A DNA stretch of 51,076 nt from Gammaproteobacteria bacterium. GTDB lineage: Bacteria > Pseudomonadota > Gammaproteobacteria > Chromatiales > Chromatiaceae. Positions 18,450 to 28,916 of the stretch are shown one piece after another. Within the stretch, counting starts at the first letter, position 1, and the number at the start of each line of letters is the position of its first letter. The notes beneath the pieces were generated by a model. The model was not told the DNA's origin, did no database searches, and saw only the letters and a program-made list of their open reading frames with translations. The stretch is from contig JAAAOQ010000118.1 of NCBI GenBank assembly GCA_009908845.1, positions 1-51,076 on the forward strand. The letters are read 5' to 3'. The translations under genes and the position numbers were made by a program.

Positions 18450-19919
18450 ATGAATACCCAGACACCGCGCGCGACTCGCGCATCTGCCGAGCGTCTACGG
18501 TCAGGGCCACAGGCCTCCCGCACGCTGCTTGCTCTCAGCCTCGCTGCCATCCTTGGCGCGCCACAACTGGCAACGGCCGCCGCTGATCCGGCGACACTCG
18601 AGCGGCGGATCGCCGAGCTCCAAGCCGAGCTCAGTCGGGCTCAGGCCGAGCTTGCCGCTGCCAAGGCCGACGCCGACGCTGCGAACGAGAAGGCAGCGGC
18701 AGCGGAGGCACAGCTTGATGATTCCGGTCCGCCGGTAGCGGACAAGATCCAGTTCGGGCCCTTGACGATCGGCGGTGCGATCCGCGCCAACTACATTCTT
18801 GGGAGCTATCCCGGGGAGGGGCCTGGACCGTCGCGCGGAGGCAATGGCGGCAACTTCGCGCTCGATACCTTCCGCATCAATATGGACCTGAAGTACAAGC
18901 AGCTAGTCGGCAAGCTCGAGTACCGTTGGTATGACGGTTACAATTTTGTCCATACCGGATGGCTCGGCTGGGACTTCGACGATGGCAGTCAGGTTCAGGT
19001 GGGTATCAACCGGGTTCCCTTTGGCCCTGGCCCTTATGGCGTCTCCCAGAGCTGGTTCTTCGACCAGCACTACTATGTTGGCCTGTCGGACGACATGGAC
19101 CTCGGCATCAAGTATGTCACCGATATCGGCAATCTGAGCCTCGACCTCGCCTACTATGCACGCAGCGAGTGGAACGGCAACGGGACCAGTCAGGACAGCG
19201 CGCGCTACGGCTATGATGCCGTGGAGTGGCGTTCGGCCGTTGCTCCTGATGGCACTGTCAGCGGTGCGGCGCCGAATGGCTATGAGGAACGTAACCAATT
19301 CAACATCCGCGCGATCTATACCTTCGACGAAACCCCAATTGCGACCGATCTCGGTGTCTCACTGCAGTACGGGCAGCTGAAGGGTCGACGGACCGACGAC
19401 GGTCATCATTGGGCGGCCTCGGTTCATATGACCAACAGCTGGAACAACTGGCTGCTCGCGACCCAGCTGACCCGTTACAAGTACGATATCGACTCGGATA
19501 ACCCGCTCAATACCGACACCCTGTTCCCGATGGGGGCCTACGACTTCGCTTGGCCGGTTGCCTCGGAGGCCTGGTTGCCGGCAGTCTCGCTCAGTTACCT
19601 CTATGAGACGCCGCAGATCCCCTGGCTGGATTCGGTGCGCCCGTACGTCGAGTACTCCAGCATCATCAAGGAGGAGGGCGACTTCAACGACAGTCAGCTC
19701 GTCACCCTGGGCGCGGCCTGGGCGCGCGGCGGTTGGTACATCTACACCGACCTGGCCTTCTCGGATGGCAACTACTTCGTCGGTAACGAAAACGAAGACG
19801 GCAACCCGGAAGGTTACAGCAACCTGTTTTCGCCGACGGACGGTGTTGGTGACTTCGGCGCCAACGGCAACGATCACTGGAACTATCGCTTCAACATCAA
19901 CTTCGGCTACTACTTCTGA
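18450..19919 (+). CDS. outer-membrane porin with N-terminal coiled coil
   Basis: 489 residues. The signal peptide (LLALSLAAILGAPQLATAA) is preceded by an unusually long n-region of about 25 residues. Then comes an Ala/Glu-rich coiled coil (LERRIAELQAELSRAQAELA, residues 51-90), and a beta-barrel rich in alternating aromatic strands that ends in GYYF, the terminal Phe expected for BamA-dependent folding. The coiled coil resembles periplasmic trimer-forming segments of other porins. The position between a betaine carrier and a betaine ABC transporter suggests a passage for osmoprotectants across the outer membrane (inference). A terminator-like hairpin follows at 19999-20041. Confidence 0.85.
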   Translation: MNTQTPRATRASAERLRSGPQASRTLLALSLAAILGAPQLATAAADPATLERRIAELQAELSRAQAELAAAKADADAANEKAAAAEAQLDDSGPPVADKIQFGPLTIGGAIRANYILGSYPGEGPGPSRGGNGGNFALDTFRINMDLKYKQLVGKLEYRWYDGYNFVHTGWLGWDFDDGSQVQVGINRVPFGPGPYGVSQSWFFDQHYYVGLSDDMDLGIKYVTDIGNLSLDLAYYARSEWNGNGTSQDSARYGYDAVEWRSAVAPDGTVSGAAPNGYEERNQFNIRAIYTFDETPIATDLGVSLQYGQLKGRRTDDGHHWAASVHMTNSWNNWLLATQLTRYKYDIDSDNPLNTDTLFPMGAYDFAWPVASEAWLPAVSLSYLYETPQIPWLDSVRPYVEYSSIIKEEGDFNDSQLVTLGAAWARGGWYIYTDLAFSDGNYFVGNENEDGNPEGYSNLFSPTDGVGDFGANGNDHWNYRFNINFGYYF

Positions 19920-19998
19920 TCGAGGCCTGAGCGCTGCGGTGCCATCGCCCGCGTTGGTGCGGCCCGCGTTGGTGCGATAAGAAGAGGTCGAACTTGGC

Positions 19999-20041
19999 GA
20001 CGGCGCTCGACCCGAGGAGGGGCGGGCGCCGTCGTTCTTTT
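19999..20041 (+). terminator. rho-independent terminator after the porin gene
   Basis: Arms GACGGCGC (19999-20006) and GCGCCGTC (20026-20033) are followed by GTTCTTTT. It lies 80 bases after the porin stop, in the right orientation. Confidence 0.7.
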
Positions 20042-20127
20042 CAACGCCGCTAGTTCTGGACAGGGCGTGCGCTGCAGGTCGTTGTAACGTACGAGACCAG
20101 AAGCTGAGCTTGAGACTCCGAATGCGA

Positions 20128-20184
20128 AAGCGGCCGACTGCGGTTTCTCGGTTCAAGCAATCCCGAGTGAGCGATCGGCCGCTT
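20128..20184. terminator. hairpin between convergent porin and proX genes
   Basis: Inverted repeat AAGCGGCCGA (20128-20137) and TCGGCCGCTT (20175-20184) encloses a second small stem (CTCGG/CCGAG). It lies just past the proX stop, where a transcript end is expected, but has only a short T-run. The internal piece 20130-20147 (GCGGCCGACTGCGGTTTC) resembles repeats near 38.5 and 39.8 kb. Confidence 0.5.
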
Positions 20185-20207
20185 GGCTACCTGGTCAGCA
20201 GCGCGAT

Positions 20208-21077
20208 TCAGAGCTCACCGGTGACCCAGTAGCTGATCCGGTCCTGGTTGTTCTCGATGTACTTGGTGACGGCATCCTCGTAAGAGGTCTCCTGAGCATC
20301 GTACATCGCCGCCTGCAGGTCATCGATCGGGATCTGCATCCGCGAGATGAAGCTTGCCGCCTCGATGTCCTCCTGATAGAAGCCCTTGCGTGCGAGCGCG
20401 ACAACACGCTCGAAGCTGCCGAGCACGCCCTTGGGGTCTTCCAGATAGCGCAGGTCATAGGCGCCGAACATCCAATGCGGGCTCCAGGCGGTGACGACGA
20501 TCCAGTCGTCGCGGCGGACCGCACGCTCGAGCGCCGCCGTCATACCGGCCCCGGATGAGATCTGGAGCTCGTAGTCATCGAGCTCGTAGTCCTCGACGGC
20601 CTGCTTCGACAGGCGGGTCAGGCCGGCGCCGGGATCGATCCCGGTGATGGTCTCGTCGAGCTTCTCTTTGACCTCGTCCTTCTTCAGGTCCTCGATGCTG
20701 CTCACCATGTCTTCGGGGACATAGGCCGGCACCGCCCAGCCCAGGCGGGCGTGGGTATAGAGGATGCCGAGCGGGACGACATCGTTGCAGACCTTCTCCA
20801 GGTAATCGGCGTGCGTCCCGGGCAGCCAGGACATCAGCATCATATCGAGGCTACCGGTCGAGAGCCCCTGGTATTGGGGGGCGATATCGGTCTGCAGCAG
20901 CTCGACCTCATAGCCCATCTCGTCTTCAAGGATGCGCTTGGCGAGTTTGGTGACGAATTCGGCGTCCGACCAGGCTGTCCAGCCGATCTTGACGGTCTTT
21001 TCGGCTGCCATCGCGCTGCCGATGGACAGGGCGAGGGCTCCGGCGAGCAAGACTTTGGTTAAGGTCTTCATAGACAT
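20208..21077 (-). CDS. proX: glycine betaine ABC transporter substrate-binding protein
   Basis: 289 residues with a cleavable signal peptide (LLAGALALSIGSAMAA) after ATG 21077, which has GAGGA upstream. OpuAC-type features are KIGWTAWSDAEFVTKLAK, MLMSWLPGTHADYLEK and VVTAWSPHWMFGAYDL, holding the aromatic residues that bind quaternary amines. It delivers betaine or a similar osmoprotectant to the ProW/ProV importer encoded upstream. A 494-base gap separates it from proW, wide enough for its own promoter. Confidence 0.95.
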   Translation of the reverse strand: MSMKTLTKVLLAGALALSIGSAMAAEKTVKIGWTAWSDAEFVTKLAKRILEDEMGYEVELLQTDIAPQYQGLSTGSLDMMLMSWLPGTHADYLEKVCNDVVPLGILYTHARLGWAVPAYVPEDMVSSIEDLKKDEVKEKLDETITGIDPGAGLTRLSKQAVEDYELDDYELQISSGAGMTAALERAVRRDDWIVVTAWSPHWMFGAYDLRYLEDPKGVLGSFERVVALARKGFYQEDIEAASFISRMQIPIDDLQAAMYDAQETSYEDAVTKYIENNQDRISYWVTGEL

Positions 21078-21571
21078 CGTCAGTCCTCAATGGGTTGATG
21101 AATGACATCGGAGCGGAACATGCGAGTGTCTCACCTGTTCCGAGTGGGGCAGGATGCCCCGTCATTCTCGACCGCCGGTGGCGAGCGAGAATGGTGGCGC
21201 GCAAGCGCCAGGCCGATCGCAGCCGCGCATGACGACCGATCGGTTTTCAGCGCAGACCTCAAGAGCGGCGGTTGGGGCATTGCGAGCACCCCGGGTCTGC
21301 CGAGCGAGGCGCTCGATCGGCGCTGCGCCGCCGGCACGGCCGCGCTGAATTCGGCGATAATTGGGCCACCTGGGCCTCAGGCCAGGGCGTCCCTCAAACC
21401 AGGCTTGCTTCGCGTGATCCCGGAGCGGACTGACCGGTGCGGCCGCGGACAAGCCGTTGTTCTGCCGATGCGGGATCTCGTTTACGTCTGATTACACTGC
21501 GTCCAGTTTGGGATGTGCAATTTTGACCGCGCCAGCTGCGGCAAAATGACGTTTCTGTCTCTGAACGCGGT
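21078..21571 (-). promoter_or_regulatory. 494-base gap between proW and proX, possible own promoter
   Basis: No gene is recognised. On the minus strand TTGCAC (21515-21520) and TGTAAT (21491-21496) are spaced by 18 bases and could form a promoter for proX with a long leader. A GGCGCGCAAGCGCC stem lies near 21200. The gap is unusual, since proVWX genes are generally adjacent. Confidence 0.4.
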
Positions 21572-22492
21572 TTAGACATCCGATGATTGGGAGTCCTTCC
21601 AGCGCTCGAAGGCTTGGCGCATGCGCCCGAAGAAGGACGGCGCTGCGGCGGCGCCTCCGACGGCGCCGAAGCTTTGGGTGATGCGGTCGAGCAGGATCGC
21701 GAGCAGTACGACGCCGAGACCGCCCTCGAAGCCGAGCCCGACATCAAGGCGCTGGATGCCGGTCAAGACCGTGTTGCCGAGTCCGCCAGCGCCGATCATC
21801 GACGCGATCACCACCATCGAGAGTGCCAACATGATTGTCTGATTGATGCCGGCCATGATCGAGGGCATCGCGAGCGGCAACTGCACCTTGAAGAGCAGCT
21901 GGTGACTGGTGCAGCCGAATGCCTTGCCGGCCTCGACGTGCTCCTCGCTGACCTGACGAATGCCGAGATTGGTCAGGCGCACCGCCGGCGGCATCGCGAA
22001 GATCAGGGTCGCGATCGAGCCGGGCACCTTGCCGAGGCCGAAGAAGATGGCGGCCGGGATCAGATAGACGAACGGCGGCATCGTCTGCATGAAGTCCAGG
22101 ACCGGGCGCACGACGGCCTCGACCGGGTCGTGCCGGGCCATCGCGATGCCGATCGGGATGCCGATGATCAAGGCCACCAGGCTCGACGCGATCACGAGCG
22201 CCAACGTGGAGATCGTCTCCGGCCAGATCCCCATCCCGAAGATCAGCACCATCGCTGCGACCGAGAACAGGCCGAACTTCCAGCCGACGCGCCAGGTTGC
22301 GATCAGTACGATCAGAGCGGCGAGCAGCACCGGCGGGACGGCTTGAAGGCCGCCCTCGAACGAATCGATCACGAGCTCGAGGACCTCGGAGATGCCGTCG
22401 AGCACGCCGGTCAGGTTGATCTGAATCCAGTCGACCCCGTCGGCGACCCAGTCGCCGATCGGGATTTGGAAATCGGTGATACCGTTGGCCAT
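21572..22492 (-). CDS. proW: glycine betaine ABC transporter permease
   Basis: 306 residues with six or seven membrane segments. It is the ProW/OpuAB-type permease of the osmoprotectant importer. The EAA loop that contacts the ATPase is visible as EEHVEAGKAFGCTSHQLLFKVQLP. The conserved IMAGINQTIMLALSMVVIASMIG and ARHDPVEAVVRPVLDFMQTMP segments support the assignment. The start lies 3 bases after the proV stop, so the two are in one operon. Confidence 0.96.
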   Translation of the reverse strand: MANGITDFQIPIGDWVADGVDWIQINLTGVLDGISEVLELVIDSFEGGLQAVPPVLLAALIVLIATWRVGWKFGLFSVAAMVLIFGMGIWPETISTLALVIASSLVALIIGIPIGIAMARHDPVEAVVRPVLDFMQTMPPFVYLIPAAIFFGLGKVPGSIATLIFAMPPAVRLTNLGIRQVSEEHVEAGKAFGCTSHQLLFKVQLPLAMPSIMAGINQTIMLALSMVVIASMIGAGGLGNTVLTGIQRLDVGLGFEGGLGVVLLAILLDRITQSFGAVGGAAAAPSFFGRMRQAFERWKDSQSSDV

Positions 22493-22495
22493 GGG

Positions 22496-23686
22496 TCAGG
22501 TCGTCTTGTCCAAGGTGTGGAGCAGGATCGTCTTGTCGACGACGCCGCGATAGCGCCCATCCGCATCGAGCACGGGCACCGGCCGCTCGCTCGCGGTGAC
22601 GCGGGTCAGTACCTCGGACAGCTCCATCTCGGCGGGGACTGGCTCGGCGTCCTTCAGGAAGGCCGCCTCCCACTGTGGGTTATCGCTCGCGGCGGCGGCC
22701 GCCAGGCTGTTGACCGTGACCAGCCCGCGGAACTGCCCACCCCGATCGATCACGACGGCGACATCGCCGCGGTGATCTCGCAGCTGTGCCAGCGCCGAGC
22801 GCAGGTTGACACCGGTGCGCTCGAATACCGCGAGCAGGCTCTTCGATGCGATATCACCGGCGTTGAAGACCTTGCTGACATCGACGCCATAGAAGAACGA
22901 GCGCACGTAGTCATTGGCCGGTTTGGTGACGATCTCCTCTGGAGTGCCGATCTGGACGATGGCGCCACCTTCCATGATCGCGATCCGGTCCCCGATGCGG
23001 ATTGCCTCGTCGAGATCGTGCGAGATGAAGACGATCGTATGCGCCTCGGTCTCCTGCAGCCGGACCAGCTCGTCCTGCATCTCGGTGCGGATCAGCGGGT
23101 CGAGGGCCGAGAAGGCCTCGTCCATCAATAGGATCGGCGCCTCGGTTGCGAGTGCGCGGGCGAGGCCCACGCGCTGCTTCATACCGCCTGAGAGCTCATC
23201 CGGATAACTGTCGGCGTTGGGGGCCAGCCCGACCGTCTCGAGCGCACGCATCGCTCGATCGCGCTGCTCGTTCTTGCTGGCGCCGGAGACATTCAGGCCG
23301 AATGCGGCATTCTCTGCAACGGTCTTATGCGGGAGCAGCGCGAACGACTGGAACACCATGCTCATCGTGCTGCGCCGCATCTCGATGAGCTGCTTCTTGC
23401 TCATCTGCGTGATGTCATGACCGTCGACGATCACCTGGCCGCGAGTCGGCTCGATGAGACGATTGAGCATCCGAACAAGCGTGGACTTACCTGAGCCTGA
23501 AAGGCCCATCACGACGAAGACCTCGCCCTCGCGAATGCTGAAGTCGGCCTTCTGGACGCCAACCGTCGTGCGGGTGCGCTCGAAGATCGCATCCTTCGAG
23601 AACCCCTGCTCCAACAGCGCAAGCGCCTCGTCAGGCTCAGGGCCGAAGATCTTGTACAGATCCTTAATTACAACCTTGTCTTGCAT
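22496..23686 (-). CDS. proV: glycine betaine ABC transporter ATP-binding protein with CBS domains
   Basis: 396 residues. The ATPase domain has Walker A GLSGSGKST, the signature LSGGMKQRVGLARAL, and Walker B ILLMDEAFSALDP with switch His in FISHDLDEA. Residues from about 275 form a CBS pair, the module that senses ionic strength in OpuA-type importers. The N-terminus (KIFGPEPDEALALLEQGFSKDAIFERT) is typical of ProV. It is the first gene of proV-proW, with proX further downstream. Confidence 0.97.
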   Translation of the reverse strand: MQDKVVIKDLYKIFGPEPDEALALLEQGFSKDAIFERTRTTVGVQKADFSIREGEVFVVMGLSGSGKSTLVRMLNRLIEPTRGQVIVDGHDITQMSKKQLIEMRRSTMSMVFQSFALLPHKTVAENAAFGLNVSGASKNEQRDRAMRALETVGLAPNADSYPDELSGGMKQRVGLARALATEAPILLMDEAFSALDPLIRTEMQDELVRLQETEAHTIVFISHDLDEAIRIGDRIAIMEGGAIVQIGTPEEIVTKPANDYVRSFFYGVDVSKVFNAGDIASKSLLAVFERTGVNLRSALAQLRDHRGDVAVVIDRGGQFRGLVTVNSLAAAAASDNPQWEAAFLKDAEPVPAEMELSEVLTRVTASERPVPVLDADGRYRGVVDKTILLHTLDKTT

Positions 23687-23760
23687 CAGATTCGAACAAC
23701 ATGACCGACCAGCTGAATCCGGCCCGGGCCGGGCGCGATCAGTGCGTAAAGAGTTGAGGG

Positions 23761-23797
23761 AGGCTAGCAGCTTCGTCCATTGCTTTCAACTGCTAGC
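23761..23797 (-). promoter_or_regulatory. candidate proV promoter flanked by an 8-bp dyad
   Basis: On the minus strand TTGAAA (23784-23789) and TAGCCT (23761-23766) are 17 bases apart, 75 bases before proV. An inverted repeat GCTAGCAG (23763-23770) / CTGCTAGC (23790-23797) brackets them, as an operator might. The -10 is weak. Confidence 0.4.
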
Positions 23798-24302
23798 GGT
23801 TTGGGCGCGACTCGTTATAAAAATGCAAGTTATTGAATAGAGAGAGAAAAGAAAAGTCCAGGGAGCCCATCATCATTGGGTCGTCGGCAAATCGGCGGCG
23901 CAGCACTGCGGCTCAATGTCATCGGGTTCCGCGGTTACCGACTGATTAAGGAACGATTGCAAACGCCTGTCGGGTAGCGATTCGGATTTGCCCTCAGAAT
24001 CTGTTCTCTATCAGACATCGATGAATCGACAAGGAGCCGGCGGTGGGCCGGTTGACTTCGAATGAGCGACGACAAGCAGTCCCATACAGAGAATGGATCT
24101 TATCGCTCATTCGATGAGCGCAAAGCACAATTCGGCTTTGACCGATGCCGGGCTTGATGGGCTTCACGGGGTCGTTCGATGGGGCCGCTTCGCCGGTTCA
24201 GCGAAGCATGACGATGAGTTCCGGTTGCTGGGTCATCGCTGATCGAATCGTTACGATCTGATGATCATCGGTTGTGCCGCCCGGTCGTTTCCCAGGCCTG
24301 AT
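23798..24302. other. rest of the 616-base gap between proV and ispA
   Basis: No gene is recognised in the rest of this gap. An AT-richer patch lies at 23815-23860. A GCTTCGC/GCGAAGC stem (24187-24207) lies downstream of ispA but has no T-run. Codon-like reading frames are short and unconvincing. Confidence 0.45.
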
Positions 24303-25205
24303 TCATCGGTCACGGCTGACGATGTACTGGGCGATCCAACGCAATGGGTCTGCGCCGTCATCGAAGCACTCGAGGCTCCTGAGCGCATCGTTGACGAGAT
24401 CGTTGGCGGCTTCGTGTGCCGGCCCGATCCCCATCAGCGATGGGTAGGTGGCCTTCTCGTGCGCCACATCGGCCCCGCTCTGTTTACCGATCACGTCGGT
24501 TTCGCCTTCCACGTCGAGCAGATCGTCTTGGATCTGAAACGCCAATCCAATGCACTTCGCATAATGGTCGAGTGCGTCGGCGCGCGCCGGCTCGAGGTTC
24601 GGGCAGGCCAGCGAGGCCATTTGGACACTGGCTCGAATCAGGGCGCCAGTCTTGTGGATATGGATGTTCTCGAGCATCACGAGGTCGAGCTCGGTTCCTT
24701 CTGATTCGAGATCGAGCGCCTGTCCGCCGGCCATCCCGATCGATCCAGCCGCGCGCGCGAGCGCCGCCACCATTGCGACGCGGATCGAATCATCGATCTC
24801 GTCGATCGGCTCCTGGGCGAGCGTCGCGAAGGCGAGCGTCTGTAACGCGTCCCCGGCGAGGATTGCGGTGGCCTCGTCAAATGCCTTGTGGCAGCTTGGC
24901 CGACCCCGCCGGAGGTCGTCGTCGTCCATCGCCGGCAGGTCGTCATGGACCAGCGAGTAGCCATGAATGAGCTCGATCGCGACGGCCCCGGCGTCGACGC
25001 GCTCCTTAGGGATGCCGAGCGCCTGCGCGCTGGCATAGGCGAGCGTCGGCCGCACTCGCTTACCGCTGCCGAGCACTGCATACCGCATCGCCTGATGGAG
25101 ACGAGCGGGGGGCTGTTCGGCGGGCGGAAGTGCCCGCTCCAAGGCCGCCTCGACGCGCGTCTGGCAATCGGAGAAGAAGGTTTTCAGCTGGGGCGCGTTC
25201 TGCAT
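24303..25205 (-). CDS. ispA: farnesyl diphosphate synthase (geranyltranstransferase)
   Basis: 300 residues, normal IspA length. Both aspartate-rich motifs are intact: SLVHDDLPAMDDDDLRRG (first DDxxD) and FQIQDDLLDVEG (second). The enzyme condenses DMAPP/GPP with IPP to farnesyl diphosphate, the precursor of quinone tails, undecaprenyl carriers and carotenoids. It follows xseB by 20 bases, the classic xseB-ispA(-dxs) order, though dxs is not in view. Confidence 0.97.
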   Translation of the reverse strand: MQNAPQLKTFFSDCQTRVEAALERALPPAEQPPARLHQAMRYAVLGSGKRVRPTLAYASAQALGIPKERVDAGAVAIELIHGYSLVHDDLPAMDDDDLRRGRPSCHKAFDEATAILAGDALQTLAFATLAQEPIDEIDDSIRVAMVAALARAAGSIGMAGGQALDLESEGTELDLVMLENIHIHKTGALIRASVQMASLACPNLEPARADALDHYAKCIGLAFQIQDDLLDVEGETDVIGKQSGADVAHEKATYPSLMGIGPAHEAANDLVNDALRSLECFDDGADPLRWIAQYIVSRDR

Positions 25206-25225
25206 GAGGTGGCTGTTTGGCTTGG

Positions 25226-25558
25226 CTAATCGTGACGCAGCTCGGAGGCATCCGCGCTCGGGTCGTTCTCCGACCCCGGGTCAGGGGTGGGCTGGGAAGA
25301 GGGCGCGCCGGGCGGCTGCCCGGATACCGAGAAGGGCTCGGGCTCTGCCTCGGTGGTCTGTTCGGTCAGGATGCGGACCCGCTGCTCGGCTTGCTCGAGC
25401 GCCTGCTGGCAGCCGCGACTCAAACGCACACCTCGTTCGAAGGCCTCGAGCGATGCCTCGAGTGTGAGATCCCCGTGCTCGAGCTGATCGACGATGGCTT
25501 CCAGTGCTTGCAGCGAGGCCTCGAACTGTTTGGGATCGGCGATGGTGTCGTTGCTCAT
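25226..25558 (-). CDS. xseB: exodeoxyribonuclease VII small subunit
   Basis: 110 residues from ATG 25558. The frame continues upstream to 25663, but homologues begin here. The helical core [20 protein letters not shown] and [14 protein letters not shown] matches XseB, which binds the XseA catalytic subunit in single-stranded DNA degradation. The C-terminal 35 residues are Pro/Ser/Glu-rich, longer than usual, and probably disordered. It is first gene of the xseB-ispA operon and divergent from parE. Confidence 0.95.
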   Translation of the reverse strand: MSNDTIADPKQFEASLQALEAIVDQLEHGDLTLEASLEAFERGVRLSRGCQQALEQAEQRVRILTEQTTEAEPEPFSVSGQPPGAPSSQPTPDPGSENDPSADASELRHD

Positions 25559-25582
25559 GGGGTATTTGAACCATGCTTTCGA

Positions 25583-25615
25583 ACTACGGTACCGTAGTCG
25601 GCTTTGGCCGGTCAA
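25583..25615 (-). promoter_or_regulatory. 16-bp perfect palindrome over the xseB promoter region
   Basis: ACTACGGTACCGTAGT at 25583-25598 is a perfect palindrome 25 bases before xseB and 76 before parE. On the minus strand TTGACC (25610-25615) and TACCGT (25586-25591) are 18 bases apart and would place the palindrome over the -10. It is a good operator candidate; the regulator is unknown. Confidence 0.55.
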
Positions 25616-25674
25616 CGCAGCGAGACTGCTGCGCGCTGCGGTCCAGGTTATCGAAAGGAGCATTCCGCCACCGC

Positions 25675-27561
<1,887 letters not shown>

Positions 27562-27618
27562 TGACGGTTGGCAGCAAAGCCCGTACCGAATCGCGCGGGA
27601 TCGTCGTTTGCCCAGTCG

Positions 27619-27702
27619 CCTAAGAAGCCGGAACAGGATGCCTCCTGCGGCGGCCAGACAAATCAGAGGCTTGCGGGCTAAGCGGCCGTTTTGATAAGGC
27701 CT
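27619..27702 (+). repeat. dispersed repeat family B, copy 1
   Basis: Starts CCTAAGAAGCC and ends GCGGCCGTTTTGATAAGGCC. It aligns along about 80 bases with 36951-37032 and, inverted, with 41704-41782. Shared blocks are CTAAGAAGC, AAATCAG, GCTTG and GGCCGTTTTGATA. It lies 58 bases after the parE stop. Confidence 0.75.
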
Positions 27703-27764
27703 CTTGCGCTCACCGGCTCGACCGTTCGAGTCTGCGTTCCACATCGCTTTCCGCACTACTCCCT

Positions 27765-28877
27765 ATGCACTCATTCCCCTTCGCCCATGCCGCTGACGAC
27801 GACTGGCATACCGTACTCGAGAGCGTTATCGGTGGTCTTGGCTCGGTTTCGGGTCGCCTTGGCTTCCTCTATGTGACCGACGCCGCCAACGCGCATCTGG
27901 ACGCCATCCTCGATGCGCTGCGGGAGGCGACCGACGTCGAGCATTGGGTCGGTGCGGTCGGGCTCGGGATCTGCGCGACCGGTGTCGAGTACTACGAGCG
28001 GCCGGCGATCGCGGCAATGGTGACTGACCTGCCAGAGGACGCCTTCCGCGTCTTTCCACCGATCGTTAAGGACCTCGAGGCCTTTGACAACGCCCAGCGG
28101 TCTTGGCTCGGGAGTGCCCAGCCATACATGGGCCTGGTGCATGCCGATCCAGCGAATCCGCTGACCGAGAGTCTGATTCGTCAGCTCGCCGAGCGGACGG
28201 TGACCGGGTTCTTGGTCGGTGGTCTCGCCAGCAGTCACAGCAACGCGCGGGTCGTCGCCGATGAGCCGACCCAAGGGGGGCTTTCCGGTGTCATGTTTAC
28301 CGAGGCGGCCGGTGTGCAGACCGCGCTGTCGCAGGGCTGCTCGCCGATCGGGCCGCATCGACGCGTGACCCAATGCCAACGCAATGTGATCGTCGAGCTC
28401 GATGGCCGTCCGGCGCTGGACGTGTTCAAGGAAGACATCGGCGAGGTCCTGGCCCGTGACATCTCGCGTGTAGGGGGTTATATCTTCGCTGGCCTGCCGA
28501 TCCCCGGCTCCGACACAGGCGATTATCTGGTCCGCAACCTGATCGGCGTCGATATCGAGAAGCGGTTGATCGGTATCGGGGACCTGATGGAGAAGGGGCA
28601 GGAACTGATGTTCTGCCGGCGCGATGCGAACACCGCGAGGGAAGACCTGTCGCGAATGCTGAAGCATCTAAAGGGCCGGCTGAGTGGCCCTCCGAGGGGA
28701 GGGGTCTATGTATCCTGTCTTGGCCGTGGCGCCAATCTGTTCGGCGATGACTCGCAGGAGCTGACCCAGATCCGCGATGAGCTCGGGGATTTTCCGCTCG
28801 TTGGCTTCTATGCCAACGGCGAGATCTCCCAGAACCGGCTGTACGGCTATACCGGCGTATTGACCCTCTTTACCTGA
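27765..28877 (+). CDS. FIST-domain (FIST_N/FIST_C) sensor-like protein
   Basis: 370 residues, a stand-alone FIST protein. The N-terminal half has LGFLYVTDAANAHLDAILDAL and AVGLGICATGVEYYERPA. The C-terminal half has GGVYVSCLGRGANLFGDDSQE and LVGFYANGEISQNRLYGYTGVLTLF, both textbook FIST motifs. The domain is thought to bind small ligands such as amino acids and is usually attached to signalling modules; here it has none. It is followed by an unknown membrane-anchored protein and glucokinase in the same direction. Function unknown. Confidence 0.88.
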   Translation: MHSFPFAHAADDDWHTVLESVIGGLGSVSGRLGFLYVTDAANAHLDAILDALREATDVEHWVGAVGLGICATGVEYYERPAIAAMVTDLPEDAFRVFPPIVKDLEAFDNAQRSWLGSAQPYMGLVHADPANPLTESLIRQLAERTVTGFLVGGLASSHSNARVVADEPTQGGLSGVMFTEAAGVQTALSQGCSPIGPHRRVTQCQRNVIVELDGRPALDVFKEDIGEVLARDISRVGGYIFAGLPIPGSDTGDYLVRNLIGVDIEKRLIGIGDLMEKGQELMFCRRDANTAREDLSRMLKHLKGRLSGPPRGGVYVSCLGRGANLFGDDSQELTQIRDELGDFPLVGFYANGEISQNRLYGYTGVLTLFT

Positions 28878-28916
28878 AACAGGTGTCCATGCTGTCTCGG
28901 GTTGCCCGGGTCTCTG

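Noticed and set aside
21587..23131. Long plus-strand frame (514 codons) opposite proW and proV
   Set aside because: Codon pattern is the antisense of two certain ABC genes; the product is His/Asp/Arg-rich without any family.
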